NCBI RefSeq assembly: GCF_001907195.1
Contig: NZ_LVWA01000005.1
Coordinates: 124,001 to 188,000 of the forward strand
Source: Pontibacter flavimaris
GTDB lineage: Bacteria; Bacteroidota; Bacteroidia; Cytophagales; Hymenobacteraceae
Length of the DNA stretch: 64,000 bases
Direction: 5' to 3'
In this document: in pieces, positions 42,054 through 50,500 of the stretch
How the letters are laid out: each line of letters begins with the position of its first letter
Position numbering within the stretch: the stretch's first letter is position 1
The notes under the pieces: generated by a model
What the model was told of the DNA's origin: nothing
Database searches by the model: none
What the model saw: only the letters and a program-made list of their open reading frames with translations
Translations under genes and position numbers: made by a program

Positions 42054-42875
42054 ATGTCGGAGATAGAAGCGATGGGGCCCTGGTTCCATAACCTGCACCT
42101 GCCAAACGGAGCGCAAACAGCCCCTACCCATTTTTTAGGCGATTTTCCCCGCTTTAAGTGGCTGGAGCTGGAGCCCTACATCCCGCAGGATCTGTCGGGC
42201 TGGGACGTGCTGGACATTGGCTGCAACGCCGGCTTTTATAGTATAGAGTTGGCCAAACGCGGGGCAAGCGTATTGGGAATCGACGTGGACCCGCATTACC
42301 TGAAGCAGGCGGAGTGGGCAGCCAAACAATTTGGCCTGGAGGATAAGATCGAGCTCAGGCAGATGCAGGTGTACGATGTGGCCCGCCTCGACCGGCAGTT
42401 CGACCTGATCTGGTACATGGGCGTGCTCTACCACCTGCGCTATCCGCTGCTCTCCCTGGACATCCTCTCTAAAAAGTGCCGCGGCCAGCTGGTGTTCCAG
42501 ACCCTGACCATGCCCGGCAAGGAGGTAGCCGACGCGCCGGAGGATTTTGAGATAAACGACCGCCAGCGCATGCTGCAGGAGGGTTGGCCCAAAATGGCCT
42601 TTATCGAGAAGCGCATGGCTGGCGACCTGACCAACTGGTGGGCACCAAACCATGCCGCTATCCTGGCCATGATGCGCTCCTGCGGCTTTCGGGTAAAGGC
42701 GCAGCCGGGCCACGAGCTATACATACTGGAGGTGGATGAGCAACTCAGGCAGCACCAGCAATGGAACGAGTCGGAGTACCTCTCCGCCACCGGACAGGAG
42801 TGGCTGGAGGCGGTGCGGCAAAAAGTATCCGGCAAAAACGAGTATATGGTGCGGCAGAACGGAAAGCAGGGGTAG
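42054..42875 (+). CDS. class I SAM-dependent methyltransferase (cluster-linked)
   Basis: 273 residues. SAM motif VLDIGCNAGFYSIELAKRGASVLGIDVD near residues 50-77, then FDLIWYMGVLYHLRYPLLSLD near 122-142. The N-terminal half looks like CmoB-type tRNA methyltransferases and the TIGR04290 methyltransferases, but these families are recalled, not searched. It probably adds methyl to the product of the neighbouring glycosyltransferases, although the terminator between them separates transcription. The N-terminus GPWFHNLHLPNG is typical. Confidence 0.85.
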   Translation: MSEIEAMGPWFHNLHLPNGAQTAPTHFLGDFPRFKWLELEPYIPQDLSGWDVLDIGCNAGFYSIELAKRGASVLGIDVDPHYLKQAEWAAKQFGLEDKIELRQMQVYDVARLDRQFDLIWYMGVLYHLRYPLLSLDILSKKCRGQLVFQTLTMPGKEVADAPEDFEINDRQRMLQEGWPKMAFIEKRMAGDLTNWWAPNHAAILAMMRSCGFRVKAQPGHELYILEVDEQLRQHQQWNESEYLSATGQEWLEAVRQKVSGKNEYMVRQNGKQG

Positions 42876-43049
42876 CGCAGGAGCGTCCGCGAAGTATAAA
42901 ACCCAAGTTGCGATTTAATAATACAGTGCAGGTGTAAACCCACCCCTAACCCCTCTGAGGAGGGGAATATCCTGCTCTTTTGTGAAATTCCCCTCTTGGG
43001 AGGGGCAGGGGTGGGTTAATCGCAACTTGAGCTATAAAGTATAAACAGT

Positions 43050-43074
43050 AGCCATGCCCACGCGTGGCTTTTTT
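43050..43074 (+). terminator. terminator before nudix gene
   Basis: AGCCATG...CGTGGCT with one G-T pair, followed by TTTTT, 26 bases before the nudix start. Confidence 0.6.
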
Positions 43075-43100
43075 ACGCTGATAAAGTATAACTTGCACGC

Positions 43101-43664
43101 ATGAGTGATAACAACAACGCCCCGCAGCCCTGGAAGATACTGAAGTCTGACATGGTGGTGAACGAGAAGTGGTACAAGTTGCGCCGGGATGAGGTGGAGC
43201 TGCCAAACGGCCACGTGATGGACGATTACTACGTGAGCGTGCGCCCGAATGTGGTGCTGGTATTTCCGGTTACCGAGGATGACCACGTGATTTTTGTGCG
43301 GCAGTACAAGCACGCGGCCGGCGGTATTTTTATAGAATTGCCCGGTGGCGTGATCGATGAGCACGAGGATAATCCGCTGGAAGCCGCCCGCCGCGAGCTG
43401 CTGGAGGAAACCGGCTATGCTACGGAGGAACTGGAGCCGCTGCTGGAGGTAATTGACAACCCCACCAAAGACACCAACAGAATTTACTATTATATCGCCC
43501 GTAATGCCTGCCAGGTAGCCGAGCAGGACCTGGATGTAAGCGAGCACATTGAGGTACTGAAGGTGCCCCTGCAGGAAGTGGAAAGTATGGTGATGAGCGG
43601 GAAAGTAAATGTGGCTGGCTCTATCGCCTTAAGCCTGCTGGCCCTGCGGAGGCTGGGGGTGTAG
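43101..43664 (+). CDS. nudix hydrolase, probably ADP-ribose pyrophosphatase type
   Basis: 187 residues. The nudix box reads GGVIDEHEDNPLEAARRELLEETGY at about residues 79-103, quoted here only as a pointer: the usual Gly-x5-Glu-x7-Arg-Glu spacing is one residue longer (Asn inserted before Pro). The preceding VVLVFPVTEDDHVIFVRQYKH and the following PTKDTNRIYYYIARNA fit nucleoside-diphosphate-sugar hydrolases. Flanked by terminator-like and repeat DNA, it is a single gene. Confidence 0.88.
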   Translation: MSDNNNAPQPWKILKSDMVVNEKWYKLRRDEVELPNGHVMDDYYVSVRPNVVLVFPVTEDDHVIFVRQYKHAAGGIFIELPGGVIDEHEDNPLEAARRELLEETGYATEELEPLLEVIDNPTKDTNRIYYYIARNACQVAEQDLDVSEHIEVLKVPLQEVESMVMSGKVNVAGSIALSLLALRRLGV

Positions 43665-44020
43665 GCATACAAAGCAAAAGTTCATAGCACCGGGTCCAAC
43701 CACCCCTGCCCCTCAGAGCTACGCTCGCTACCTTCGAACTCCCGTTCTCGGTAGTCTAAGGAGGGGAGCCCGTAATTACTCATGCTGAAGTATAAATTGC
43801 ATAGTTGCTACCGTTGCGCGGACAGGTTAAAACCTATCCCTACAAAGTATAAATCTCTCCCCAGCCCCTCCCAAGAGGGGATTTATACTTGCTATACTCT
43901 ACTGTCATCCCGAGCAGGGCGAGAAATCTATCGGGGATTTCGAACGAAAGACTTTGTAACTGAGGATAAAAGAGACAAAGTATAAAATCACTCCCACTTA
44001 TACTTGCTCCGTCGCTAAAG

Positions 44021-44251
44021 CAGTGGCTATCGAACTGATACCAGTCCTTGGGTTGAGCGCCTTGTGAGATCCGGTGCCCTGCAAGGGCAGCGCCCTGGCG
44101 CAGGAGGGAACACAGCGCGATGCCAAAGGACGAGCCCTCCCGGGATGGAGGGAGCCAAAGCCGGAAATGCAACTGTAGGTTTGTGGGAACTGGAGGGTCA
44201 GCGGCAGCTAGCAAGTATAGCTTGGTTCCAGTTGCGGGAGGCAGCGGCTAG
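44021..44251 (+). repeat. R1 dispersed repeat unit, copy 3
   Basis: About 231 bp starting cagtggctatcgaactgat. Long identical blocks with 2290-2521, including the gagcgccttgtgagatccgg stretch and the following region with gcgcaggagggaacacagcg. No shared open frame. Confidence 0.72.
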
Positions 44252-44255
44252 TCGA

Positions 44256-44277
44256 GGCACAAGCGGACGCTTGCGCC
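44256..44277. repeat. P1 palindrome, copy 3
   Basis: GGCACAAGCG and CGCTTGCGCC around GA. Another copy follows at 44407-44428. Confidence 0.7.
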
Positions 44278-44327
44278 AGAGAAGGCATGAAGTATAACCC
44301 AAGTATAAAGCATGGCCCTTCGAGCCA

Positions 44328-44376
44328 GTCAAGTTACAAACTTGACACCATAGCAGGACACAAGTCTGAAGACTTG
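44328..44376 (+). repeat. double hairpin P2-P3, copy 3
   Basis: P2 GTCAAGTTACAAACTTGAC (44328-44346) and P3 CAAGTCTGAAGACTTG (44361-44376). Compared with island 1, two arm positions changed from G to A with matching C to T changes. Confidence 0.75.
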
Positions 44377-44461
44377 CGCCATGAGAGGTAGCGGCTAAAG
44401 TGTAATGGCACAAGCGGACGCTTGCGCCAGGGAAGTATAAGCAGCTTAGCCTGCCATACTT

Positions 44462-46030
44462 TTATACTTTCGCAAACGGGTTCTCGGGCTTTACCAGCAA
44501 CACTTTCTCGCGCTCAACCACCACGGAGCCGGGAGGGGAGCCCTTGGGCTTGCGTACCCATTTCTTGGGTGTGTAAATTACCGGGCACAGCGAGTCAGTT
44601 TTGCGTTTGCTGTAGTAGGCCGCCAGCTGCGCCGCTTTCTCCAGCACCGTGGAGGGAATCGTTTTGCCAGCCTGGTGCTTGATTACCACATGCGAGCCGG
44701 ATACATCCTTGGCATGCAGCCACATATCCTCCTTATAGGTATGGCGCTGCGTGAGCTCATCGTTGTTCTGGGAGCTTTTGCCCACCAGTATCTTGTAGCC
44801 TTCGCTTTCGAACACCCTGAACGGTATCTGCACCTGCTCCTGCTGCTTGCTCCCGAGCAGGTGGTTGTACTCCCGCAAGTATGATTTCAGCTCCTTGTAG
44901 CCCTCCACCTCTTCCAGCGCCTGCAGCGCATCCTCCAGCACGATCAGTTCCTCCAGCTTGCGCTCAACTTTCTCCTCCAGCTGCTTTACCTCCATATGCT
45001 GGTTTTTGGCCTTGCGGTAGAGGCGCTCGGCATATTTCTGCGGCGTTTCGTGCTGCTTTAAAGAATAAGTGCGTGTCTGGTCGGTGTAAAAGTCGTAGAG
45101 CTCTACCTCGGTGGCGCGTGGCGGTATGTTGGTGAGGTTGGCCATGAGCACGTCGGCGGTCTGGGAGTAGGAGCGGTCGTGGCGCAGCTCCTGCAGCTTC
45201 TGCCCGCTCTGCTCCATCACGGTTTTCGTGACGTGTCGCTTGCGCTCCAGTTGTTGCTTTGCCTGATCATACTGCCGCTCAAAGCCTGTCTCCGACAAGT
45301 ATAGACGGGTAAAGTGATCCGCCGCGTCCAGCGGGTCCGGGTAAGTATAAACCACCTCGCCAAGCGGCAGCAGCGAGAGCCGCAGCCTGCCCTGCACCCG
45401 GCTGATGTAGTACGTTTCCGGCGCCTCCAGCACATCCAGCATACCTTGCACCAACTCCCACTTCTCCTCCAGCGTCAGCTGGCTGTAGCCGCGCTCCTCC
45501 AGGTATAAAGCCGGGAGGTCTCCGAAGGTAGGGTATACTTTGCGTAGGTTACCGTCAGCGGCGGCAAAGGCGGCGAAGTTCTGTTGCAGCGGGCGGTCCA
45601 TCTGCAGCGGGTTCAGGTCGGCATCGGCGGCAAACTTGCGCTGGAACAGCTCCACGGCCTCCTCGCCCTGGTAAAGTATAATGTTGGAGCGGTTGCCGAA
45701 GAGCTTGAACAGCAGCAGGTACCCTCCTGAAAGTATAAAGTAAAAGCTGCGTTCGTTCTGATGCTGCACCACGTCCTCCACCGTCTGCCCCTGCAGCTGC
45801 TGCATCAGCTCCACCGTGTTGGCGCGCGCCCTCCTCAGCCCGGTGGGGAAGGAGAGGGAGGTGAACTGGGAGCCCAACTGCGCGCGGACATACAGCTCCT
45901 CCTGCCCACGGGCAAAACCAAGTATAAGCTCATCCTTGTTCTGGCTGAAAGCCGTAACAGCCTGCATGCCGGTAAGTTTAGGCTTTAGTGCCTGCGCCAG
46001 TTGCCGTAAGAAGTAGAAGTTCAGGTGCAT
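44462..46030 (-). CDS. NFACT-domain protein, RqcH-like
   Basis: 522 residues from MHLNFYFLRQLAQ; the longer frame adds 11. Layout: NFACT-N domain at the start, helical coiled middle (about 250-400) with Glu/Gln/Arg-rich helices, and the NFACT-R RNA-binding domain near the C-terminus (DMWLHAKDVSGSHVVIKHQAG). RqcH binds stalled 50S-peptidyl-tRNA complexes and extends the nascent chain with alanine for degradation. Its order and size agree with the family. It lies downstream of the kinase operon on the same strand, 107 bases away. Confidence 0.88.
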   Translation of the reverse strand: MHLNFYFLRQLAQALKPKLTGMQAVTAFSQNKDELILGFARGQEELYVRAQLGSQFTSLSFPTGLRRARANTVELMQQLQGQTVEDVVQHQNERSFYFILSGGYLLLFKLFGNRSNIILYQGEEAVELFQRKFAADADLNPLQMDRPLQQNFAAFAAADGNLRKVYPTFGDLPALYLEERGYSQLTLEEKWELVQGMLDVLEAPETYYISRVQGRLRLSLLPLGEVVYTYPDPLDAADHFTRLYLSETGFERQYDQAKQQLERKRHVTKTVMEQSGQKLQELRHDRSYSQTADVLMANLTNIPPRATEVELYDFYTDQTRTYSLKQHETPQKYAERLYRKAKNQHMEVKQLEEKVERKLEELIVLEDALQALEEVEGYKELKSYLREYNHLLGSKQQEQVQIPFRVFESEGYKILVGKSSQNNDELTQRHTYKEDMWLHAKDVSGSHVVIKHQAGKTIPSTVLEKAAQLAAYYSKRKTDSLCPVIYTPKKWVRKPKGSPPGSVVVEREKVLLVKPENPFAKV

Positions 46031-46137
46031 GGTTGTGGGGTGTTGGTGCGTATCTCGTATCAAGTAGCACGACTTTCGATTATCTGTACAAGTTCAACTT
46101 TCCAAAGGAAGTCTTGATACGTGTGTCGTGCTATGGG

Positions 46138-46899
46138 TTATACTTCAAACTGCAGCCCGTCGTAGCCGAGGCGGATGAAATCGGGTAGCTGCAGTTCCAC
46201 CTCGTGGTGCAGGCCCATCAGGTGACTGATGTGGGTGAGGTAGGCTTGTTCCGGCTGCAGGTCTTCCAGCAGGGCAACGGCCTCTTTCAGGGAGAAGTGC
46301 GAAATGTGGTGCTCGTGGCGCAGCGCGTTTACCACCACCACCTTCGAGCCGCGCACCTTTTCCTTTTCTTCTTCGGAGATAAAATTGGCGTCGGTGATGT
46401 AGGTGAAGTCGCCGATGCGGAAGCCCAGCACGGGCAGCTTGTAGTGCATCACCCGGATGGGGATGAACGGCACGCCCTCCACCTCGAAGGGTTCCAGGCT
46501 GATGGGGCGCAGCTCTACCTGCGGAATGCCAGGGTACTTAAAGTCAGAGAAAATGTAGGAGAACTCCCGTTTGAGCTGCTCCAGCACGCGCTCCTCGGCG
46601 TACAGGGGCATATCCTTGTGCTGCAGGAAGTTGTAGGCGCGGATGTCGTCGAGGCCGGCGGTGTGGTCTTTGTGCTCGTGCGTGAACACCAGGGCGTCGA
46701 GTGTTTTGACGCGCTCACGCAGCACCTGCTGCCGGAAGTCGGGGCCCGCGTCGATGATGATGCTCTTGCCGGCTACCTGCAGGTGCACCGACACGCGCAG
46801 GCGCTTGTCACGGTAATCCACAGAACGGCAAACCTCGCAAGTGCACCCAATAACTGGTACGCCCTGCGAGGTGCCCGTGCCTAGTAATGTAATTTTCAA
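46138..46899 (-). CDS. metallo-beta-lactamase-fold hydrolase (PhnP/RNase Z-like)
   Basis: 253 residues. Metal motif HxHxDH at residues 74-79 (FTHEHKDHTAG) and a Cys-rich segment IGCTCEVCRS near 17-26 typical of the PhnP-type phosphodiesterase group. LPVLGFRIGDFTYITDANFISEEE near 150-172 is typical. It probably hydrolyses a cyclic phosphodiester. Its start overlaps the preceding small gene by 4 bases. Confidence 0.88.
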   Translation of the reverse strand: MKITLLGTGTSQGVPVIGCTCEVCRSVDYRDKRLRVSVHLQVAGKSIIIDAGPDFRQQVLRERVKTLDALVFTHEHKDHTAGLDDIRAYNFLQHKDMPLYAEERVLEQLKREFSYIFSDFKYPGIPQVELRPISLEPFEVEGVPFIPIRVMHYKLPVLGFRIGDFTYITDANFISEEEKEKVRGSKVVVVNALRHEHHISHFSLKEAVALLEDLQPEQAYLTHISHLMGLHHEVELQLPDFIRLGYDGLQFEV

Positions 46900-47171
46900 T
46901 TGGCGTTCTCCCCGTTTCGGATCTCGTGGTAAAGCTGCCTGGTTTTGTCGCTCAGGCGGCTCTCATCCATAGAAATAGTGCGAAGGATGTCGTAAAGGCA
47001 GTTGATCTTTCCTTCCAGGCTGAAGTACTTGTTCACCACCGCCACCTTCATGTCTTTGAGCACACAGTAGCCGGCTTTAAAGTTGCCTTTCTCGTAGCGC
47101 AGCACAAAATCCGACTCTGCAAAAATATCCTCCAGCTTGTTTAAGAATGGCCGCGTGTACTTAAGCTGCAT
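46896..47171 (-). CDS. small conserved protein of unknown function
   Basis: 91 residues, soluble: NKLEDIFAESDFVLRYEKGNFKAGYCVLKDMKVAVVNKYF (split text) and then FSLEGKINCLYDILRTI. Basic and without signal or membrane segment. It starts directly after the receiver gene's stop and overlaps the hydrolase by 4 bases, so it is co-translated within the operon. I recognise no family. Confidence 0.7.
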   Translation of the reverse strand: MQLKYTRPFLNKLEDIFAESDFVLRYEKGNFKAGYCVLKDMKVAVVNKYFSLEGKINCLYDILRTISMDESRLSDKTRQLYHEIRNGENAN

Positions 47172-47552
47172 TTACTTGATGGTATACTTCTTAACGGTTT
47201 CCACCAGCATGTCGAAGTCCAGCGGCTTAGGCAGGTAGTCATTAATGCCCACGGCCTTAAAGTCTTCCATGCTGTAGTTGTTGGCGTTGCCGGTTACCGC
47301 GATGATGGGAATAGCAGAAATTTCAGGGTTCTTGCTGGCGCGGATCTCCTTGGTGCAGTCCATGCCGTTTTTCACCGGAATGTTCAGGTCCATCAGGATG
47401 GCGTCGATCTTGTTGGCCTCTACCTGCTTGAGCACCTCCCCGCCGTTCTTGGCAGTCAGGATCTTGTAGTTCTGCAGTTCCAGGATCTTCTTAGTTAGGT
47501 TCAGGATAACGGAGCTGTCCTCAGCGATCAAAATAGTTTTGCTTTCTGCCAT
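47172..47552 (-). CDS. single-domain response regulator (CheY-like)
   Basis: 126 residues, one REC domain with the acidic pair Glu11/Asp12, phosphoacceptor Asp55 (LMDLNIP), Thr in VTGNA, and Lys in YLPKPLD near residue 106. There is no output domain. It follows the giant hybrid kinase by 3 bases, so it is probably the kinase's soluble phosphoacceptor. Confidence 0.95.
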   Translation of the reverse strand: MAESKTILIAEDSSVILNLTKKILELQNYKILTAKNGGEVLKQVEANKIDAILMDLNIPVKNGMDCTKEIRASKNPEISAIPIIAVTGNANNYSMEDFKAVGINDYLPKPLDFDMLVETVKKYTIK

Positions 47553-47555
47553 TGT

Positions 47556-50500
47556 CTAACTGAATATAATGTCCTTATAAGTTTTTTTATAGTTTTCGTA
47601 CTGCGCCTGTAACCTCGAGAAGTTCACCTCGACCTGCTCCAGGTTGTCATGCTTAATATCGTGCTCCAATTGCTTGGCAAGCTCAGCCAGCGGATTAATA
47701 CCCAGCGTGAAGCCGGTACCCTTAAGTTGATGCAATGTACTTAAAATCCCTTTGTAATGTTGTACATCCAGTTCTTTTTTGGCTTCCTCTATCAATCCGG
47801 CGGCCTCTTCCTCAAACTCGGTATATAATTGCTTGATAAAATCCTCTCCACCTATTTCCTTCAGCTGTTCCACCACGGCCATGTCGATGATCGGCTCCTG
47901 GTTCTCGGGCTCTGTTGCCGCATCGGGGGTCTCCTCCACGGCCGGCTCCCAGTCGTTACGCTCCCATTTGCTGATCATGGTGTGCAGGTCGGAGCTTTTC
48001 ACCGGCTTGGAAACGTAGTCGTCCATGCCCTGGTTCATGAACTTCTCGGCATCATCCTTCATCGAGTAGGCCGTCATGGCAATGATGGGGGGGCAGCCGG
48101 CGCCCAGTTGCTCCTTGATATGCCGGGTGGCCGTTACGCCGTCCATCTCCGGCATCTGGATGTCCATGAAGATGATGTCATACTTGTTGCTGGTGGCAAA
48201 GTCGATGGCCTCGAAGCCGTTGGAGGCGATGTCGGTCACACAGCCGAGGCGCTCGAGCTGCTTCTGGGCCACTTTCTGGTTTATCTGGTTATCATCCACC
48301 AGCAGTACGTACGGGGTAAACTCCAATGAGCCCACTTCCTGGTGCTGCTGTTGCTGGCGCAGCTGCTGTTCCTCCACCTCGGCGGTGCTGGCCACCCGCA
48401 CCTTAATGTTGAACCAGAACACGCTGCCATCCCCCGGTGTAGACTCCACGCCAATGTCGCCGCCCAGCAGGTGGGTTAGCTGCTTGGAGATGGCCAGCCC
48501 CAGGCCGGTGCCCCCGAAGGTTTTGGTGGAGGAGTTGTCGAGTTGGGTAAAGTCGGTGAACAGCAGCTGCTGGTCTTCCGGCGATATGCCGATGCCGGAG
48601 TCCTTCACCCGCACGTTCAGCCTGTAATAGTCGCGGTGCAGCTTATCGGCGCCCACGGTTATACTTACATCGCCGGCATTGGTAAACTTAATGGCGTTGG
48701 AGGTGAGGTTCGAGAGCACCTGCAGCAGCCTTGTCTCGTCTGTTACAACATGACGTGGCACCTCAGGCTTTATGGTATAGGTAAAATGGAGGTCTTTTTG
48801 CTGCGCCCGGTTCACGAACAGCGAGTGTATCTTGCCCAGCGTTTCGTGCAGGTCCACGCCGCTCTCGTGCAGCACCAGCTTGCCGGCCTGTATCTTGCTC
48901 AGGTCCAGGATGTCGTTGAGGATGGCCAGCAGGGCGTCCGAAGACTTGCGCAGCGTGTCGATGTACTCGCGCTGCTCCGGGTCGGTGTTTATCTGGCTCA
49001 TCAGATCGATCATGCCGATAATGCCGTTCATGGGCGTGCGCAACTCATGGCTCATGTTGGCCAGGAACTGTGTCTTCACCTTCAGCAGGTTCTCGGCTTC
49101 CTCCTTGGCGCGCAGTAAGGCTACCTGCGTGCGCTTCAGCTCAGACACGTCGCGTACAACCCCTTCCAGCCCGATCGGCTCCCCTTGCTCGTTAAAAGTT
49201 AGCCTGGCATCCAGCACAACGGTTTTATGGGTTCCGTCCTTGCACATCATGTCCACCTCAATATCGCGCACGGTTTGCTGCTCCAGCACCATGTCACGGA
49301 TCCTTCTCTGGTCCTCCGGGTTGGCATAGAACCGTTCTGATGGCTGGTTGAGCACCTCTTCCTCCTCAAAGCCAAGCAGCTGGGTAATGGATGGGCTGAT
49401 AAGTTCCAGCTTGCCATCCAGGTCGGCGCGGTAGTACACATCCTGGAACGACTCAAAGATGTTCCGGAACTTCTCCTCGCTTTGCGCCAGCGCCAGCTCC
49501 GATCTCTTCTTGCCTGTAATATCCAGAGCGATGCCGGAGATCTCCTCAAACGATCCGTCCTCCATGTAAATGGGGTGCAGGTATACCTCGCGCCAGCTTT
49601 TTCCGTGCCCCAGTTCTATCTCAAAGTGCTGTGGATGGCCTGCAAACACCTGTTTATACTTATCCTCCCAGTAGGCATAGGAGTTCTCATGCACCATTGA
49701 GGCATCGTCGATACGGATAAACGGACTCAACTCATGGCCGCTGCGCTCTGAGAAGGCCTGGGCAAAGTTGCGGTTAAAGGAGGTAAGCTCGTAGTTACGG
49801 TTGATGGACCACATGTGGTGCGTTCCGGACTCGAAAATAGCGTTAAGCCTGGCGTTCTGCGTGTTTATCTGCTCCTCGTTGCGCTTGCGCTCAATGGCCA
49901 GCGCCACCTGGTTCGATATAAAGTGCAGGATCTCGATATCGGTGCTGACATAGGCCTCCGGGTTCTGGTAGTCCTGCAGCGTAATCACGCCGATGATGCG
50001 GTCGCCGATGGCCAGGGGGGAGCAAAGTATCACCTCGGGCACCGCCCCGAAAAGCGTGAGCGTTTCGCGGTCCGCCAGTTCCATCAGCTCTTGTTTCTGC
50101 ATGTACAGTGGCTTACCGGTGGCAATGATGTACTCCGACAGCCCTTTCGAGAACGGCCGCCGCATCTGCGACTTGGAGGCCTTGTCCACAAACTGATCAA
50201 CCAGGTACACAAAGCTGAGGTCCTTGTGCTCGTTGTCGCAGAGGGCAATGTAGATGTTGCGCGTCTCGATGATCTTACTCAGCTCACGATGGATAGCCGA
50301 GTAGAGCGAGTTCAGGTCCTTGCTGCTGATGGCCAGGTTGGCGATGCTGTAGTATACTTTCTGCAGCCGCTCGGCCTTAATACGGTCTGTGATGTCGTGC
50401 AGGATGGCGCGTGTAGCCACAGGGCGGCCGTCCTGCCAGCTGCAGGTTATACTTCCGATCAGGTGCACCGGCTTGCCGGCTTTTGTTAAAAACACCGTCT

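Larger units (their letters stand above)
43665..44461 (+). repeat. gene-free repeat mosaic, island 3
   Basis: 797 bases between convergent genes, with modules in the same order as island 1: C-rich tract (43693-43776), GGACAGG palindrome (43820-43839), C-rich tract, GTCATCCCGAGC element (about 43903-43950), R1 unit (44021-44251), P1 (44256-44277), P2-P3 (44328-44376) and a second P1 (44407-44428), with AAGTATA words between them. Confidence 0.75.
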
